Assembly (NCBI GenBank): GCA_028564925.1
Contig: CM053033.1
Span: 209,526,678-209,590,677, forward strand
Direction: 5' to 3'
Length of the DNA: 64,000 bases
DNA from: Lithobates sylvaticus
Lineage: Eukaryota > Chordata > Amphibia > Anura > Ranidae
Made by a program: the position numbers and the translations under genes. How positions within the stretch are numbered: position 1 is the first letter of the stretch; each line of letters starts with the position of its first letter. Shown one piece after another: positions 1 through 10,504 of the stretch. Below the pieces are notes generated by a model, which saw nothing but the letters and a program-made list of their open reading frames with translations, was not told where the DNA came from and made no database searches.

Positions 1-421
1 CATACACACGGTCGGAATTCTCGTCGGAAAAAGCTCTGATGGTTTTCCCATCGGAATTCCATCGGAATTTCGCTCAAACTGTCTTGCCTACACACGGTCA
101 CACCAAATTCCGACGGTCAATAACACAGCGGCATACAACACGTTTGACTGCACTATAAAAGGGAAGTTTAATGCTTCTGAGCATGCGTCGAATTGTTTCT
201 GATCATGCGTCTGAATTTTGCGTGTCGGAATTGCATACACACGATCGGAAAATCTAAAAGAAAGGTTTTCCGTCTGAAAAATTAAGAACAGGTTCTCAAT
301 CCAAAGTCCGTCAGAAATTCCGACAGAAAAAGACCGATGGGCATACACACGGTCGGAAAATCCGATGAAAAGCTCCCATCGGACTGTTTCCATCGGAAAT
401 TCTGACCATGTGTATGCGGCA
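1..421. mobile_element. Harbinger-like MITE, copy 1 (cut by window edge)
   Basis: Non-autonomous palindromic element of the family whose ends read TGCC(C/G)CGTACACACGG and its complement. The left end lies outside the window. The right end reads gtgtatgcggca and is followed by TTA at 422-424. Other copies here show TAA/TTA target duplications, which is the habit of PIF/Harbinger transposons. The interior alternates short palindromic tcggaaattccga motifs and contains the gagcatgcg block seen in most copies. Open frames in it are by-products of the palindromic sequence. Confidence 0.85.
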
Positions 422-424
422 TTA

Positions 425-1299
425 GGAGATAGCGTTGCTTACAAGTTGACACTAGGCCTCTAAACACTAGGCACTCATATCACGAATATAATAACTTAAT
501 CATTGCATATACTAATTAAGGGCGATTTCCGGACCGCGTAAAGAACAGCCTGCTTATATTTAAATGTCCATGTGACGCGTTTACTTTTCGACCTATTCCC
601 TGTTGCTAAGATGGTGTCCGCATGTGTTCTTGGGAGGCATTGGGACGCCTTTACTCACAGTTTGATGAATACAGCGATGCAGCCAGTGATGGCAGAGATG
701 CGGCATCGAGTCTCCACCACAGCGACAAGTTTTCACTGTAGCAGCCCCATTGGATTTGAGTAAATAATGAGAGGAGAGCTTCTGACGAGTGCAGTACTTT
801 TATTATTTTGCCTCAAAGGTGCGCAGTAGGGTTGAACACCACAGAAGTTAATCCTTTTAACTCCTTAAACACAGTTAAAACTGTAAAATGACATACAATA
901 CATTCGTTTACAGAGATCACCAAAAAGGGGGTTACAGCAAAATTACAAATGAGGAATTACAAGGTGGAGTTCCGTTAGCTACACACATATCTAAATTAAC
1001 ATTTAATATCTAAGGAAACATGAATATATGTTCAAAGATTTGGATTGTCTACAGCATATCTTTTAACAGCATGGACTCAATTTATGCCTAAAAACGTATA
1101 TACTTTTATATACAATGCACCCTTACTGCATACCTTGCTCCGCTTGCCAGGTGGTGCAACCTTAACCTTTAGAAAACTTCAATAAACAATCGCCTTCCCA
1201 CGAGGTGCTGCTGACTTGCTTTGCCTCTGAATGCTGAATCACAAAAAACAGTCAGTCAGTGCTGAACAAGGGTTTAAAGTAATAAGTGGACAGTTACAA
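425..1299. other. Stretch with no recognised feature
   Basis: AT-rich sequence without a recognisable coding region. A 63-codon open frame at 572-763 has no family features I know. I see no tandem structure and no terminal repeats here. It precedes the minisatellite that starts near 1300. Confidence 0.5.
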
Positions 1300-1398
1300 A
1301 AGTGGAGGGGAGAAGAGTAAGAACAGAGTATAGTGTGCAGGTACAGCAGAGAAGAGTAACAGCAGTGTGCAGTGTGCAGGTGGACTGGAGAGGAGTAA

Positions 1399-1822
1399 TG
1401 CCTCGTACACACGGTCGGATATTCCGATGGAAAAAGTCTGATCGGATTTTGTTGTCGGAAAATCCGATCGTGTGTGGGCTCTAGCGGGCTTTTTACGTCT
1501 GAATTTCCGACGGAATAAATTTGAGAGCAGGATCTAAAATTTTCCGACAACAAAATCCGATCGGACTTTTTCCAATCGTGTGTAGAGAATTCCGAAGCAC
1601 AAAGTGCCACGCATGCTCAGAAGAAATTTGGAGATGAAAGCTATTGGCTACTGGCCTCTACGTGGTCCCGCCGTACGTGCTGTACATCACCTCGTTCGGA
1701 ACGATCAGATTTTCTGACAACTTTGTCCGACCATGTGTGTGCAACACAAGTTTCGGACAAAATCCGTCGGAAAAAATCTGATGGATTTTGTGGTCGGAAT
1801 GTCCGACCGTGTGTACGGGGCA
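1399..1822. mobile_element. Harbinger-like MITE, copy 2
   Basis: Complete 424-bp copy. It starts tgcctcgtacacacggtcgg and ends gtgtgtacggggca. It is flanked by TAA on both sides (1396-1398 and 1823-1825). It sits inside the minisatellite, so it is younger than that array. Confidence 0.9.
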
Positions 1823-1981
1823 TAAGAGTAGAGGGCAGTGTCCAAGTGGAGCGGAGATGAGTAACAGCAGAGTACAGTGTACAGGTGGAGTGGAGACGAG
1901 TAAGAGCAGGGTATAGTGTGCAGGTGGAGCGGAGAAGAGTAAGAGCAGAGTATAGTGTGCAGGTGGAACGAAGAAGAGTAA

Positions 1982-2359
1982 TACCCCGTACACACAGTCG
2001 GACTTTCCAACGGAAAATGTGCGATCAGAGCTTGTTGTCGGAAATTCCGACCGTGTGTAGGCTCCATTGGACAAAATTTGAGATCTGGTTCTCAAATTTT
2101 ATGACAACAAAATCCATTCGCACAAATTCCGATCGTGTGTACACAATTCCGACTCACAAAGTTATTGAACTTAATTTTTCTCGGCTCGTCTTGTTTTGCG
2201 GCTCGGCTTGTCATGTTGTATGTCACCGCCTTCTTGACGTTTGAAATTTCCAACCAATTTTGTGTGACCGTATGTATGCAAGACAGGTTTGATCCAACAT
2301 CCGTCGGAAAAAAAACATGGGATTTTGTTGTCAGAATGTCCGATTGTGTGTACAGGGCA
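1982..2359. mobile_element. Harbinger-like MITE, copy 3
   Basis: Complete 378-bp copy. It starts taccccgtacacacagtcgg and ends gtgtgtacagggca, with TAA at 1979-1981 and 2360-2362. It inserted at the same position of the minisatellite unit (gagTAAgag) as copy 2. Confidence 0.9.
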
Positions 2360-2443
2360 TAAGAGTAGGGTACAGGTGGGCTGGAGATGAGTAAGCTCAG
2401 AGTTCAATGTGCAGGTAGAGAGGAGATGAGTAAGCATAGAGTA

Positions 2444-3466
2444 CGAGGTGTGACAATTTAATTCCTAAAATGGACTGTGAAAAAAAGTCTGCCTAACTAT
2501 ACATTAGCGGCTGTCCTCACCTTCAAAGTAGTCCCCTTGTGAAGCAGCACACTTTTCTAGATGACTGTGCCACTGCCAGAAACATTCCTGGAATTTGTTT
2601 TCTGGAATGCTGCACAGTATCTTTGTTGCGGCGCACTGGATGTCTGGAATGTCATCAAATCTGTGTCCTTTTAATACATTTTTTCATTTTGGAAACAGCC
2701 AAAAGTTGCAGGGTGCTAAGTCAGGGGAATAAGGTGGTTTGTCAATATCGGAATGCATTTCTGGGCCAGGAACTCGCAAACACTTAACTCATCATGTGGA
2801 GCATGTGGAGTATCCATTTGTCAGGCCAGAGTTCTGGTCTTTTCCTCCGAACAGATTCCCATAAACTTTTCAGAATTTCCAAGTAACAATGTTGGTTGAC
2901 CGCTGTGCCATGTTCTTTGAACTGAGACACGCATTCTTTCTCCATGCGTGGTGAGTTCTTTGTTTTCCACTGCATGCTCTGGCATTTTGCTTCCAGATCA
3001 TACTGGAAACACCATGCTTCATCACCGGTAATAACCCTATCAAACACCTCTGCATTCTTCAAAAGATCAGATGAAATTTGAAGAGAACATTCTTTCTGAT
3101 CTATTGTCATGATTCGTGGTACCATCTTTGCAGAAATATTTCTCATTCCCAAATCCTCCATTAGAATCTGCCACACTGTTGCCCTGTGCATGTTCAACTG
3201 TTCTGCCATCATTTGCACGCTCAATCTTCGATCTGAGGGTACAGGGATTTTCACTCCACATTTGCATCTGTACTTTGTGTTTTTGGCTGCCCACTTCTTG
3301 CATCAACATGGATATCTTCCTGCCATTCCTGCCTACATTTACCGCGGCTGTGGAATAAGGCAAAACGCTGCAAAATTGTGGCAAAATTAAAATGTTTCCA
3401 CGTTTTGCATTTCCTGTGGCCAGCAATCAAAACATTCCTATCCTGAACGCGATACTTCCACATTTA
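2444..3466 (-). mobile_element. mariner-family DNA transposon, 5' end not found
   Basis: The 3' terminus of the element reads cgaggtgtgacaatttaatt from 2444, preceded by the TA target dinucleotide (2442-2443). The interior on the minus strand encodes a mariner transposase. The opposite terminal repeat and the first part of the gene are not visible: beyond 3466 the sequence changes to unrelated repeats. It is therefore a 5'-truncated copy of about 1.0 kb against the usual 1.3 kb. It landed in the minisatellite to its left. Confidence 0.88.
2500..3463 (-). pseudogene. Broken mariner transposase
   Basis: The enzyme would cut and paste the element at TA sites. Reading right to left, I see DARSGQPKTQSTDANVE (the linker before the second helix-turn-helix), then a shift to another frame, then SDRRLSVQMMAEQLNMHRAT and GMRNISAKMVPRIMT. 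Next come ITGDEAW with the first catalytic Asp (near residue 78 of the 156-codon frame at 2784-3254), SMQWKTKNSPR and RRKRPELWPDKWILH. The HDNAPAH motif with the second catalytic Asp is deleted. The DLAPC(N)FWLFPK region and the closing YFEGED follow in other frames down to about 2525. The N-terminal DNA-binding part is missing. It is certainly inactive; the family call is secure. Confidence 0.9.
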
Positions 3467-3498
3467 GGAGAGGGAGGTTGAAGCTCACCTAACCACGG

Positions 3499-3815
3499 CA
3501 GCTCCTAAACTCTGCTAAAAGCCTATGCGTACATTGACACATCGGGGTTGATTTAATAAAACTGGAGAGTGCAAAACCGGGTGTACCTGTGTATGGTAGC
3601 CAATTAACATCTAGCTTCAGCTTGTTCAATGAAGCTTTGCCAAAATTACCTGGAAGCTGATTGGCTACCATGCACAGCTGCACCAGATTTTGCACTCTCC
3701 AGTTTTAGTAAATCCACCCCATAGACTTTTATAGAGTTGAGTTTAGGAGCTTTTGGAAGAAGAAAAAAACATCAAAAATTCCAAAACTCAAGTTTAGGAG
3801 CTGCCAGTGTACATG
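3499..3815. repeat. Palindromic element around agctcctaaactc, split by a second MITE
   Basis: The left part (agctcctaaactctgctaaa, from 3502) is answered in reverse complement by tttatagagttgagtttagg near 3729. A further copy of agtttaggagct lies at 3792. The two halves were separated by the element at 3544-3720. It looks like a degraded fold-back MITE; the superfamily is unknown. Confidence 0.6.
3544..3720. mobile_element. 177-bp MITE with long terminal inverted repeats
   Basis: It starts ggggttgatttaataaaact and ends in the near reverse complement agttttagtaaatccacccc. Inverted arms extend over more than 50 bp, including gagagtgcaaaa / ttttgcactctc and ggtagccaatta / tgattggctacc. I could not see a clear target duplication, so the superfamily is left open. 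Confidence 0.8.
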
Positions 3816-4563
3816 AAGCCTTAAACCGCTTATGCCATTCAAAAACACTTAATTTCTTCATGAACTGTTCGCCATAAGCCTGTTGTTACAGAGCTAAAGT
3901 TTCACTTGCACTTTTGCTAATTCTCATGCAAAATTTGATGTTAATCCGCTACTCCAGATTTATGCCACTCATTCTCATTCAACCAACCGGGACAGGGGGT
4001 GGGCAGGAGGGGACACCAACCTGAGCACTGTGGTACCATGTGAGCTGGGGAGAGGGGGGCACAAGGAGATTGGGAGGAGGGAATTTGTTTTGGGAGGGGC
4101 AATTTGGGGGCTGCAGGGGGTAAGTATTGTTCCAAGAGGGGAAATTTAGGGAGGTGTGCTAAGAGTGGTGATTTAGAGGAATTTGTGTTGGGAGGGGGAT
4201 GGGGGAAATTATTCAACTGGGTTACTACTTCTGGTGACATATATCTCTCCTGGTGCTGAAAAAAATAACAATTTCAGCACCATGGAGAGCTCCTCCGGTC
4301 AGAAAAATCTGCAGGCTTAAAGCCTGCTTGTTTGCTCGCCCCCACCCTCTCTGCTGCCACGTCTGGCATCTTTCATGGGGGAGGGGGGAATGGGTACTTG
4401 TTTTTGACAGGTACCCGCTCCCACTTCCAGGTGAAATCCCCCCTGCCGCTGGGCCATTAACAAAGCACAACACGCTTCGCGCACGCACAGTAAGGTTTCC
4501 CTTACAAGAAAGGGCAGCGGCAGCACCCAAAAGCCGATTGAAAAATCAGCTAGGGTGAAGACA
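3816..4563. other. Stretch with no recognised gene; G-rich tract
   Basis: Contains a purine-rich (gggagg) tract at about 3985-4215, then mixed sequence with a short hairpin at 4247-4275 (ggtgctga ... tcagcacc). Frames of about 100 codons on both strands here overlap each other and show no domain. Part of 4240-4560 is probably repeat sequence. Confidence 0.45.
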
Positions 4564-4735
4564 CCTCTGGATTCCAGGACAGGTAAGTGTCCTAATATTA
4601 AAAGTCAGCTACTGACTTTTATTTTTTTCTGAAGGAGTCTGAAGCTCCTCTTTTAAGTATAACTAAAGGCAAAAAACCTTTGGATAGAGTGGAGAGGGAT
4701 TAGAACACCTGTCATGTTTTAATTGCTGTCCGTGC
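4564..4735 (+). repeat. Interspersed repeat fragments shared with 55970-56060 and 37000-37095
   Basis: The segment ggacaggtaagtgtcctaat followed by attaaaagtcagctactgac recurs in the fold-back element near 55975 and, inverted, near 56160. The following aagtataactaaaggcaaaa and agagtggagagggatt recur inverted at 37000-37095 and at the matching place in the second duplicate copy. This is therefore a composite of two dispersed repeats. Confidence 0.65.
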
Positions 4736-4881
4736 CCCCATTAGAGAGATTCATTCACTCTAGATTTGATTAGATTTTTTAGCTGTTTACCAGCTGCTGC
4801 ATTTGCCTGGTGCAACATTTATTCTATTGTAAATAGAATGAATGTTCCTGTGAAATTCAGTGCAAAAGCTTTCAAATCTTA

Positions 4882-5290
4882 TGCCCTGTACACACAATAG
4901 GATTTTCCGACAACAAAATCCCTGGGATTTTTTTCCAACGAATGTTGGCTCAAACTTGTCTTGCATACACACGGGTCACACAAAGTTGGTCGGAAATTCC
5001 GAACGTCTAGAACGCGGGGACGTACAACGAGCCGAGTTCAATAGCCAGTGCTGTTCATCCGCTTGATTCCGTGCATGCATGGCACTTTGTGCGTCGGAAT
5101 TGTGTACACACGATCGGAATTTCCGACAACGGATTTTGTTGTCGGAAAATTTGAGAACCAGATCTCAAATTTTGTGTGACGGAAATTCCTATGGAAAATG
5201 TGTGATGGAGCCTACACACAATCGGAATTTCTGACGACAAGGTCCTATCGCACATTTTCCATCTGAAAATCCTATCGTGTGTACAGGGCA
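4882..5290. mobile_element. Harbinger-like MITE, copy 4
   Basis: Complete 409-bp copy starting tgccctgtacacacaatagg and ending tcgtgtgtacagggca, with TTA at 4879-4881 and 5291-5293. A second, isolated copy of the terminal sequence tcgtgtgtacagggcatta lies about 100 bp downstream at 5373-5391. Confidence 0.9.
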
Positions 5291-5490
5291 TTACTCAGAA
5301 TACCTTATTTGTTACCTTTTTCTATCAGTGCTTTCAATTCCTTTTTACATTTCACAGAAGGGTCTTTATTATCGTGTGTACAGGGCATTAATGTCAGAAT
5401 TTTCCCTATAAATCCTTCATAAGTAGACTCCTTAGTAATACATCAATACTATTGCTAATAATATTACATGGAAATGTTCATGCTCTACAG

Positions 5491-6030
5491 CAGGGGTCTC
5501 CAAACGTTCTAAACAAAGGGTTAGTTTACTGTCCTTCAGACTTTAAGGTGGCCAGTGGGAGTAGAAAATTTACTGGCTTTAGTGAGAGTAAACAATGCCC
5601 AATCTTTGGTGTCAGTGAGAGAAATAGTGCCCTATTGCCGGTGTCATTGAGAGGAATCGGGCCCCATTGTTGGTGTCATTGGGCCCCATAATTGGTGTCA
5701 TTGGGAGGAATTGGGCCCCATTGTTGGTGTCATTGAGAGAAATCGGGCCCCATTGTTGGTGTCATTGGGCCCCATAATTGGTGTCATTGGGAGGAATTGG
5801 GCCCCATTGTTGGTGTCATTGAGAGGAATCTGGCCCCATTGTTGGTGTCATTGAGAGGAATCTGGCCCCATTGTTGGTGTCATTTGGAGGAATTGTGCCC
5901 TATTGTTGCTATCAGTGGGAGAAATTATGCCACACTGTTGGTGTTAGTGGATGAAACAGTATCTCAAGGGCCGGATAAAAGCAAGCAAAGGGCCGCCTCC
6001 TGCCCCTGGATCGCAGTTTGAAGACCACTG
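5491..6030. mobile_element. hAT-type non-autonomous transposon with internal minisatellite
   Basis: The ends are caggggtctccaaac (5491) and gtttgaagaccactg (to 6030), in the style of Charlie-like hAT elements. They are flanked by 8-bp direct repeats ctctacag (5483-5490) and ctctaaag (6031-6038), one mismatch apart. The interior is largely a tandem array of roughly 30-36-bp units built on ggtgtcattgggaggaat and tgggccccattgtt (about 5600-5950). No transposase is present. Frames at 5452-5691 and 5797-6021 simply read the array. Confidence 0.88.
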
Positions 6031-6038
6031 CTCTAAAG

Positions 6039-6720
6039 GAAACCTACACCGTAGCATATTAATGATGGAAATGTTGCTACCAAATGGGTCATAGTAACAT
6101 CAACAAAGAAAATTTGTGCCAATTCTACTGATCCAATAAAATCTACAAAATATGATTTCTGATAATAATAATTGTTATTATTATTATTATTAATAATAAT
6201 AAAAAAAATTTTGAAGGACTAAATTAAAACAATGCAGTTGCTACTATAAAGAGCTCTATTTTTTTTGTTTTTTGTTTTTTCATCTGGAGAATAACATGTT
6301 ACCTCTTTTGGTAAGTGAGGTTTTATTGTATACTGACAACTGTAGAGTGCACAGAAAATCCGTAATGCGTACAAAATGGCAGGCTGACTATAAAGTCTGT
6401 AATTTTGAATAACACAGTACAAAAAAAAATCATCCTAAAGAAAATATACACGTACATACCCTCAAATTGAAGGTTAGGATTTTCTATTCACCTATTTCAT
6501 TCTAAAAGGAACCTTTCAGTCATATTTTAAAGCCTACCTGAAATGTTAGTAAGTAATGGAAGTTCCCATATTGAAACTAAGTTGCCTACTTCACCTTAGT
6601 GCTGAATTTTACTGCACTTGCATAAAGATTAAAAAAAAAAAAAAAAACTGTACAGTGAAATTATGCTCTGAAACAGGTGGCATGATGATGCTACCCCAGT
6701 GGGTGGGTTCATGACAGCCT
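6039..6720. other. AT-rich stretch with short (TAA)n microsatellite
   Basis: No gene or recognised transposon. A (taa/tta)n run occupies about 6170-6200 and an A17 run lies near 6632. The 67-codon minus frame at 6219-6422 has no recognisable domain. Confidence 0.5.
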
Positions 6721-6723
6721 TGG

Positions 6724-7204
6724 CTTAAAGTGACACTAAGGGTTTGTCGTTTTTTTTTAATAACAAACATGTCCTTCTTACCTCCACTGTGCAGCTGATT
6801 TTGCACAGAGTGGCCCCGAACCTGCTCTTCTGGGGTCCCTCGGCAGATCTCGTGGCTCCTTCCCACATCAGATAACTCCCTGGAAGAAGCGTTCACTCTC
6901 CCGAGTCCAGCATTTGAATGCTGGACTCTGCCCCTCCCTCCGGCGCTCGTGTCTCTCTGCCCGGGGTTCTCGGCTGTTGATTGGATATGATTGACATCAG
7001 CGGGAGCCAATGGCTGCGCTGCTATCAATCAATCCAATCAACAGCCGAGAACCCCGGGCAGAGAGACTCCGCGTCTCCGTGGGTCAAGTTTGAGGGGTCA
7101 GGTAAGTAAAATGGGGGGCTGGGGGGCTGGTCAATGACAGGTGTTTTTTCACCTTCGTGCATAGGATGCAAGAAGGTGAAAAAACATGAATCTTTACAAC
7201 CCCT
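6724..7204. repeat. Interspersed repeat containing a near-perfect 35-bp-arm palindrome
   Basis: It begins aaagtgacactaagggtttg and runs up to the TTAA where the next element inserted. Its core is a hairpin: tctctgcccggggttctcgg (6953) with ctgttgattggat is matched in reverse complement by atccaatcaacag and ccgagaaccccgggcagaga at 7031-7065. The loop is about 45 bp. The family is unknown to me, although it feels like a common ranid repeat. Confidence 0.6.
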
Positions 7205-7208
7205 TTAA

Positions 7209-8175
7209 CCTGTAGCTGACCGCCCACTGTCAAATGACGGCGGGACAGTGCAGCTATTGTGGCGGGCCGCCGTCATATGACGGCGCTCGCTTTTTGGCCA
7301 CTAGGGGGCGCGCCGCGTAGCTGGGGACCCGATGCGTGTGCCCGGCGGTCGCGACCGTCAGGCACCCGCGATTGCCCGGTAACTGAGCAGGACGTGGATC
7401 TGTGTATGTAAACACACAGATCCACGTCCTGTCAGAGGAGAGGAGACCGATGGTGTGTCCCTTGTACATAGGGACACCGATCGGTCCCCTCCCCCAGTCA
7501 GTCCCCTCACCCCACAGTTAGAATCACTCATATAGGGAACATATTAACCCCTGCAGTGCCCCCTAGTGTTAACCCCTTCCCTGCCAGTCACATTTATACA
7601 GTAATAAATGCATTTTTATAGCACGGATCGCTGTATAAATGTGAATGGTCCCAAAAATGTGGCAAAAGTGTCCGGAGTGTCTGCCGCAATGTCGCAGTCA
7701 CGATAAAAATCGCAAATCGCCACCATTACTAGTAAAAAAAAAAAAATGTAATAAATCTATCCCCTATTTTGTAGACGCTATAACTTTTGCGCAAACCGAT
7801 CAATATACGCTTATTACGTTTTTTTTTTTACCAAAAATATGTAGAAGAATACGTATCGGCCTAAACGGAGTAAAAAATATATATATTTTTTTTTTAAATG
7901 GGATATTTATTATAGCAAAAAGTAAAAAATATTGTGTTTTTTTTCAAAATTGTCGCTCTTCTTTTGTTTATAGCGCAAAAAATAAAAACCGCAGAGGTGA
8001 TCAAATACCACCAAAAGAAAGCTCTATTTGTGGGGAAAAAAAAAAAAAAAGGACGTCAATTTTGTTTGGGTGTAACGTCGCACGACTGCGCAATTGTTAG
8101 GTAAAGCGACGCAGTGCCGAATCGCAAAAAGTGCTCTGGTAAGGAAGGGGGTAAAATCGCCCGGTGCTGAAGCGG
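7209..8175 (+). mobile_element. TTAA-bounded non-autonomous transposon, copy 1
   Basis: It lies between TTAA at 7205-7208 and TTAA at 8176-8179. The family core is present: ctataacttttgcgcaaacc, atatgtagaagaatacgtat, tatttattatagcaaaaag, tttatagcgcaaaaaataaa, agaaagctctatttgtgggg and gcgacgcagtgccgaatcgc. TTAA targeting suggests a piggyBac- or Kolobok-type origin. No transposase is encoded, and the 151-codon frame at 7645-8100 is not shared in length by the other copies. Confidence 0.8.
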
Positions 8176-8410
8176 TTAAAGAAAGCACTGGTCATTATTT
8201 AACCAGGAAGACTGAGAACATCTAGTGGCATAAATTAAATATTGCTGATAGAAACTACTGTTTTTTTTTTGCATCTTTTAATTCACTGCGCTATTAAGGC
8301 AGTAGTACACTTATTTATTCCTAATATACACTATATTACCAAAAGTATTGGGACGCCTGCCTTTACACGCACATGAACTTTAATGACATCCCAGTCTTAG
8401 TCCGTAGGGT

Positions 8411-8863
8411 TCAATATTGAGTTGGCCCACCCTGTGCAGCTATAACAGCTTCAACTCTTCTGGGAAGGCTGTCCACAAGGTTTAGGAGTGTGTCTATGGG
8501 AATGTTTGACCATTCTTCCAGAAGTGAATTTGTGAGGTCAGGCACTGATGTTAGATGAGAAGGCCTGGCTCGCAGTCTCCTCTCTAATTCATCCCAAAGG
8601 TGTTCTATCGAGACTCTGTCAGACCAGTCAAGTTCCTCCACCCCAAACTCGCTCATCCATGTCTTTATGGATGTTTCTTTGTGCACTGGTGCGCAGTCAT
8701 GTTGGAACAGGAAGGGGCCATCCCCAAACTGTTCCCACAAAGTTAGGAGAATGAAATTGTCCAAAATGTCTTGGTATGTTGATGCCGTAAGTGTTCCCTT
8801 CACTGGAACTAAGGGGCCAAGCCCAACCCCTAAAAACCACCCCACACCATAATCCCCCCTCCA
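8411..8863 (-). pseudogene. Tc1-like transposase, C-terminal part (left arm)
   Basis: About 150 codons at the end of a 252-codon open frame. The real homology begins near GWFLGVGLGPLVPVKGTLTA. It then shows FLFQHDCAPVHK (second catalytic Asp of the DDE triad), SIEHLWDELERRLRARPS (third acidic residue), TSVPDLTNSLLEEW and LPRRVEAVIAAQGGPTQY at the C terminus. This region would complete the catalytic core and end of a Tc1 transposase. The N-terminal DNA-binding domain and first catalytic Asp are absent. The upstream half of the same open frame is only antisense of the opposite arm. Confidence 0.85.
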
Positions 8864-8880
8864 CCAAATGATTTGGACCA

Positions 8881-9170
8881 GTGCACAAAGCAAGGTCCAT
8901 AAAGACATGGATGAGCGAGTTTGGGGTGGAGGAACTTGACTGGCCTGCACAGAGTCCTGACCACGACCTGATAAAGGACCTTTGGGATGAATTAGAGCGG
9001 AGACTGCAAGCCAGACCTTCTTATCCACATCAGTGCCTGACCTCACAAATGCACAAGAATGCATTCCAGAAGAATGGTAAAACATTCCCATAGACACACT
9101 CCTAAACCTTGTGGAAGCCTTCCCAGAAGAGTTGAAGCTGTTATAGCTGCAAAGGGTGGGCCAACTCAAT
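8881..9170 (+). pseudogene. Tc1-like transposase, C-terminal part (right arm)
   Basis: Inverted partner of the left-arm fragment, reading HKARSIKTWMSEFGVEELDW, then PAQSPD and DLWDELERRLQARPSYP before the frame is lost. The remaining codons up to the element's C terminus are recognisable only at DNA level. It is shorter and more decayed than the left arm and has no catalytic capacity. Confidence 0.8.
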
Positions 9171-9189
9171 GTTGAACCCTACAGACTAA

Positions 9190-9587
9190 TGCCCCGTACA
9201 CACGGTCAGAACTTCTGACGGAAAAAGTCTGATCGCATTATGTTGTCAGAAAATCCGATCGTGTGTGGGCTCTAGCGGACTTTTTCCGTGGGAAAGTTTG
9301 AGAGCAGGACCTAAAATTTTCCGACAACAAAATCCGATCGGACTTTTTCCGATCGTGTGTATAGAATTTCCGACGCACAAAGTGCCACGCATGCTCAGAA
9401 TAAATTTGGGGATTAAAGCTATTGGCTACTGGCCTCTTCGCAGTCCCGTCGTACGTTTTGTACGTCACCGCGTTCTGAACGATCGGATTTTCCGACAACT
9501 TTGTGCGACCGTATGTATGCAAGACAAGTTTCAGGCCAAAATCCATCGAAAAAATCTGACGGATTTTGTGGTCGTGTGTATGGGGCA
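9190..9587. mobile_element. Harbinger-like MITE, copy 5, inside the Tc1 fold-back
   Basis: 398-bp copy starting tgccccgtacacacggtcag and ending tgtgtatggggca, flanked by TAA at 9187-9189 and 9588-9590. The host sequence reads cagacTAA before it and TAAaactggg after it, consistent with a single TAA in the original Tc1 arm. Confidence 0.9.
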
Positions 9588-9607
9588 TAAAACTGGGATG
9601 CCATTAA

Positions 9608-10504
9608 CCGCTTAAGGACCACCTCCTGCACATATACGTCGCAACCAGGTCCTGAGCTCCGTGACCGTGGCCGCAGGACCAGCGGACCCGATCGCCGCTG
9701 GTGTCCCGCGATCGGGTCACACAGCTGAAGAATGGGGAGAGGCATGTGTAAACAAACCTCTCCCCGTGCTTCCTAGTGACACTGTCACTGATCGTCTGTT
9801 CCCTGTCATGGGGAAAGACGATCAGTCACGTCACATGCCAAGCCACGCCCCCCTACAGTAAGAAAACACACACAGGGCTCACTTAACCCCTCCCCGCCCC
9901 CTAGTGTTTAACACCTTCACTGCCAGTGTCATTTACACAGGAATCAGTGCATTTGTATAGCACTGATTGCTGTATAAATGACAATGGTCCCAAAAATGTG
10001 TCAAATGTCCGATGTGTCCGCCATAATGTCGCAGTCACAATAAAAATCGCTGATCACTAGTAAAAAAAAAAATATTAATAAAAATGCTAAAAAACTATCC
10101 CCTATTTTGTAAACGCTATAACTTTTGCGCAAACCAATCAATAATCGCTAATTGCGATTTTTTTTTTACCAAAAATATGTAGAAGAATACGTATTGGCCT
10201 AAACTGAGGAAAAAAAAAAAGTTTTTTTTTATATATTTTTTGGGGATATTTATTATAGCAAAAAGTTAAAAAATATTGCATTTTTTTCAAAATTGTCGCT
10301 CTATTTTTGTTTATAGCGCAAAAAATAAAAACCGCAGGGGCGATCAAATACAAAAAGAAATCCATATTTGTGGGGAAAAAAAGGCGCCAATTTTGTTTGG
10401 GAACCACGTCGCACGACCGTGCAATTGTCAGTTAAACCGACGCAGTGCCGAATCGCAAAAAGGGGCCTGGTCCTTTGGCTGCAATTGGTCCGGGGCTTAA
10501 GTGG
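9608..10504 (+). mobile_element. TTAA-bounded transposon, copy 2, inside the Tc1 fold-back
   Basis: It starts ccgcttaaggaccacctcct and ends ggtccggggcttaagtgg. It lies between TTAA 9604-9607 and TTAA 10505-10508. The first and last bases form imperfect inverted repeats (ccgcttaaggacc / ggtccggggcttaagtgg). The host arm reads gggatgccatTAA before and TTAAagttcatgtg after. The opposite Tc1 arm (8371-8396) keeps the uninterrupted site. Confidence 0.9.

Larger units (their letters stand above)
1300..2441 (+). repeat. Roughly 39-bp minisatellite interrupted by two MITEs and ended by a mariner
   Basis: Units of about 39 bp follow the pattern gtggagcggagaagagtaag, then agcagagtatagtgtgcag. They occupy 1300-1395, 1823-1978 and 2360-2441. 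The blocks between are the Harbinger-like MITEs at 1399-1822 and 1982-2359, both inserted at the TAA of gagtaag. The mariner element enters at gagTA in the last unit. The array does not clearly resume beyond the mariner. Confidence 0.8.

Noticed and set aside
572-763. 63-codon plus frame
   Set aside because: Short, no domain, and no supporting context in a transposon-rich region.
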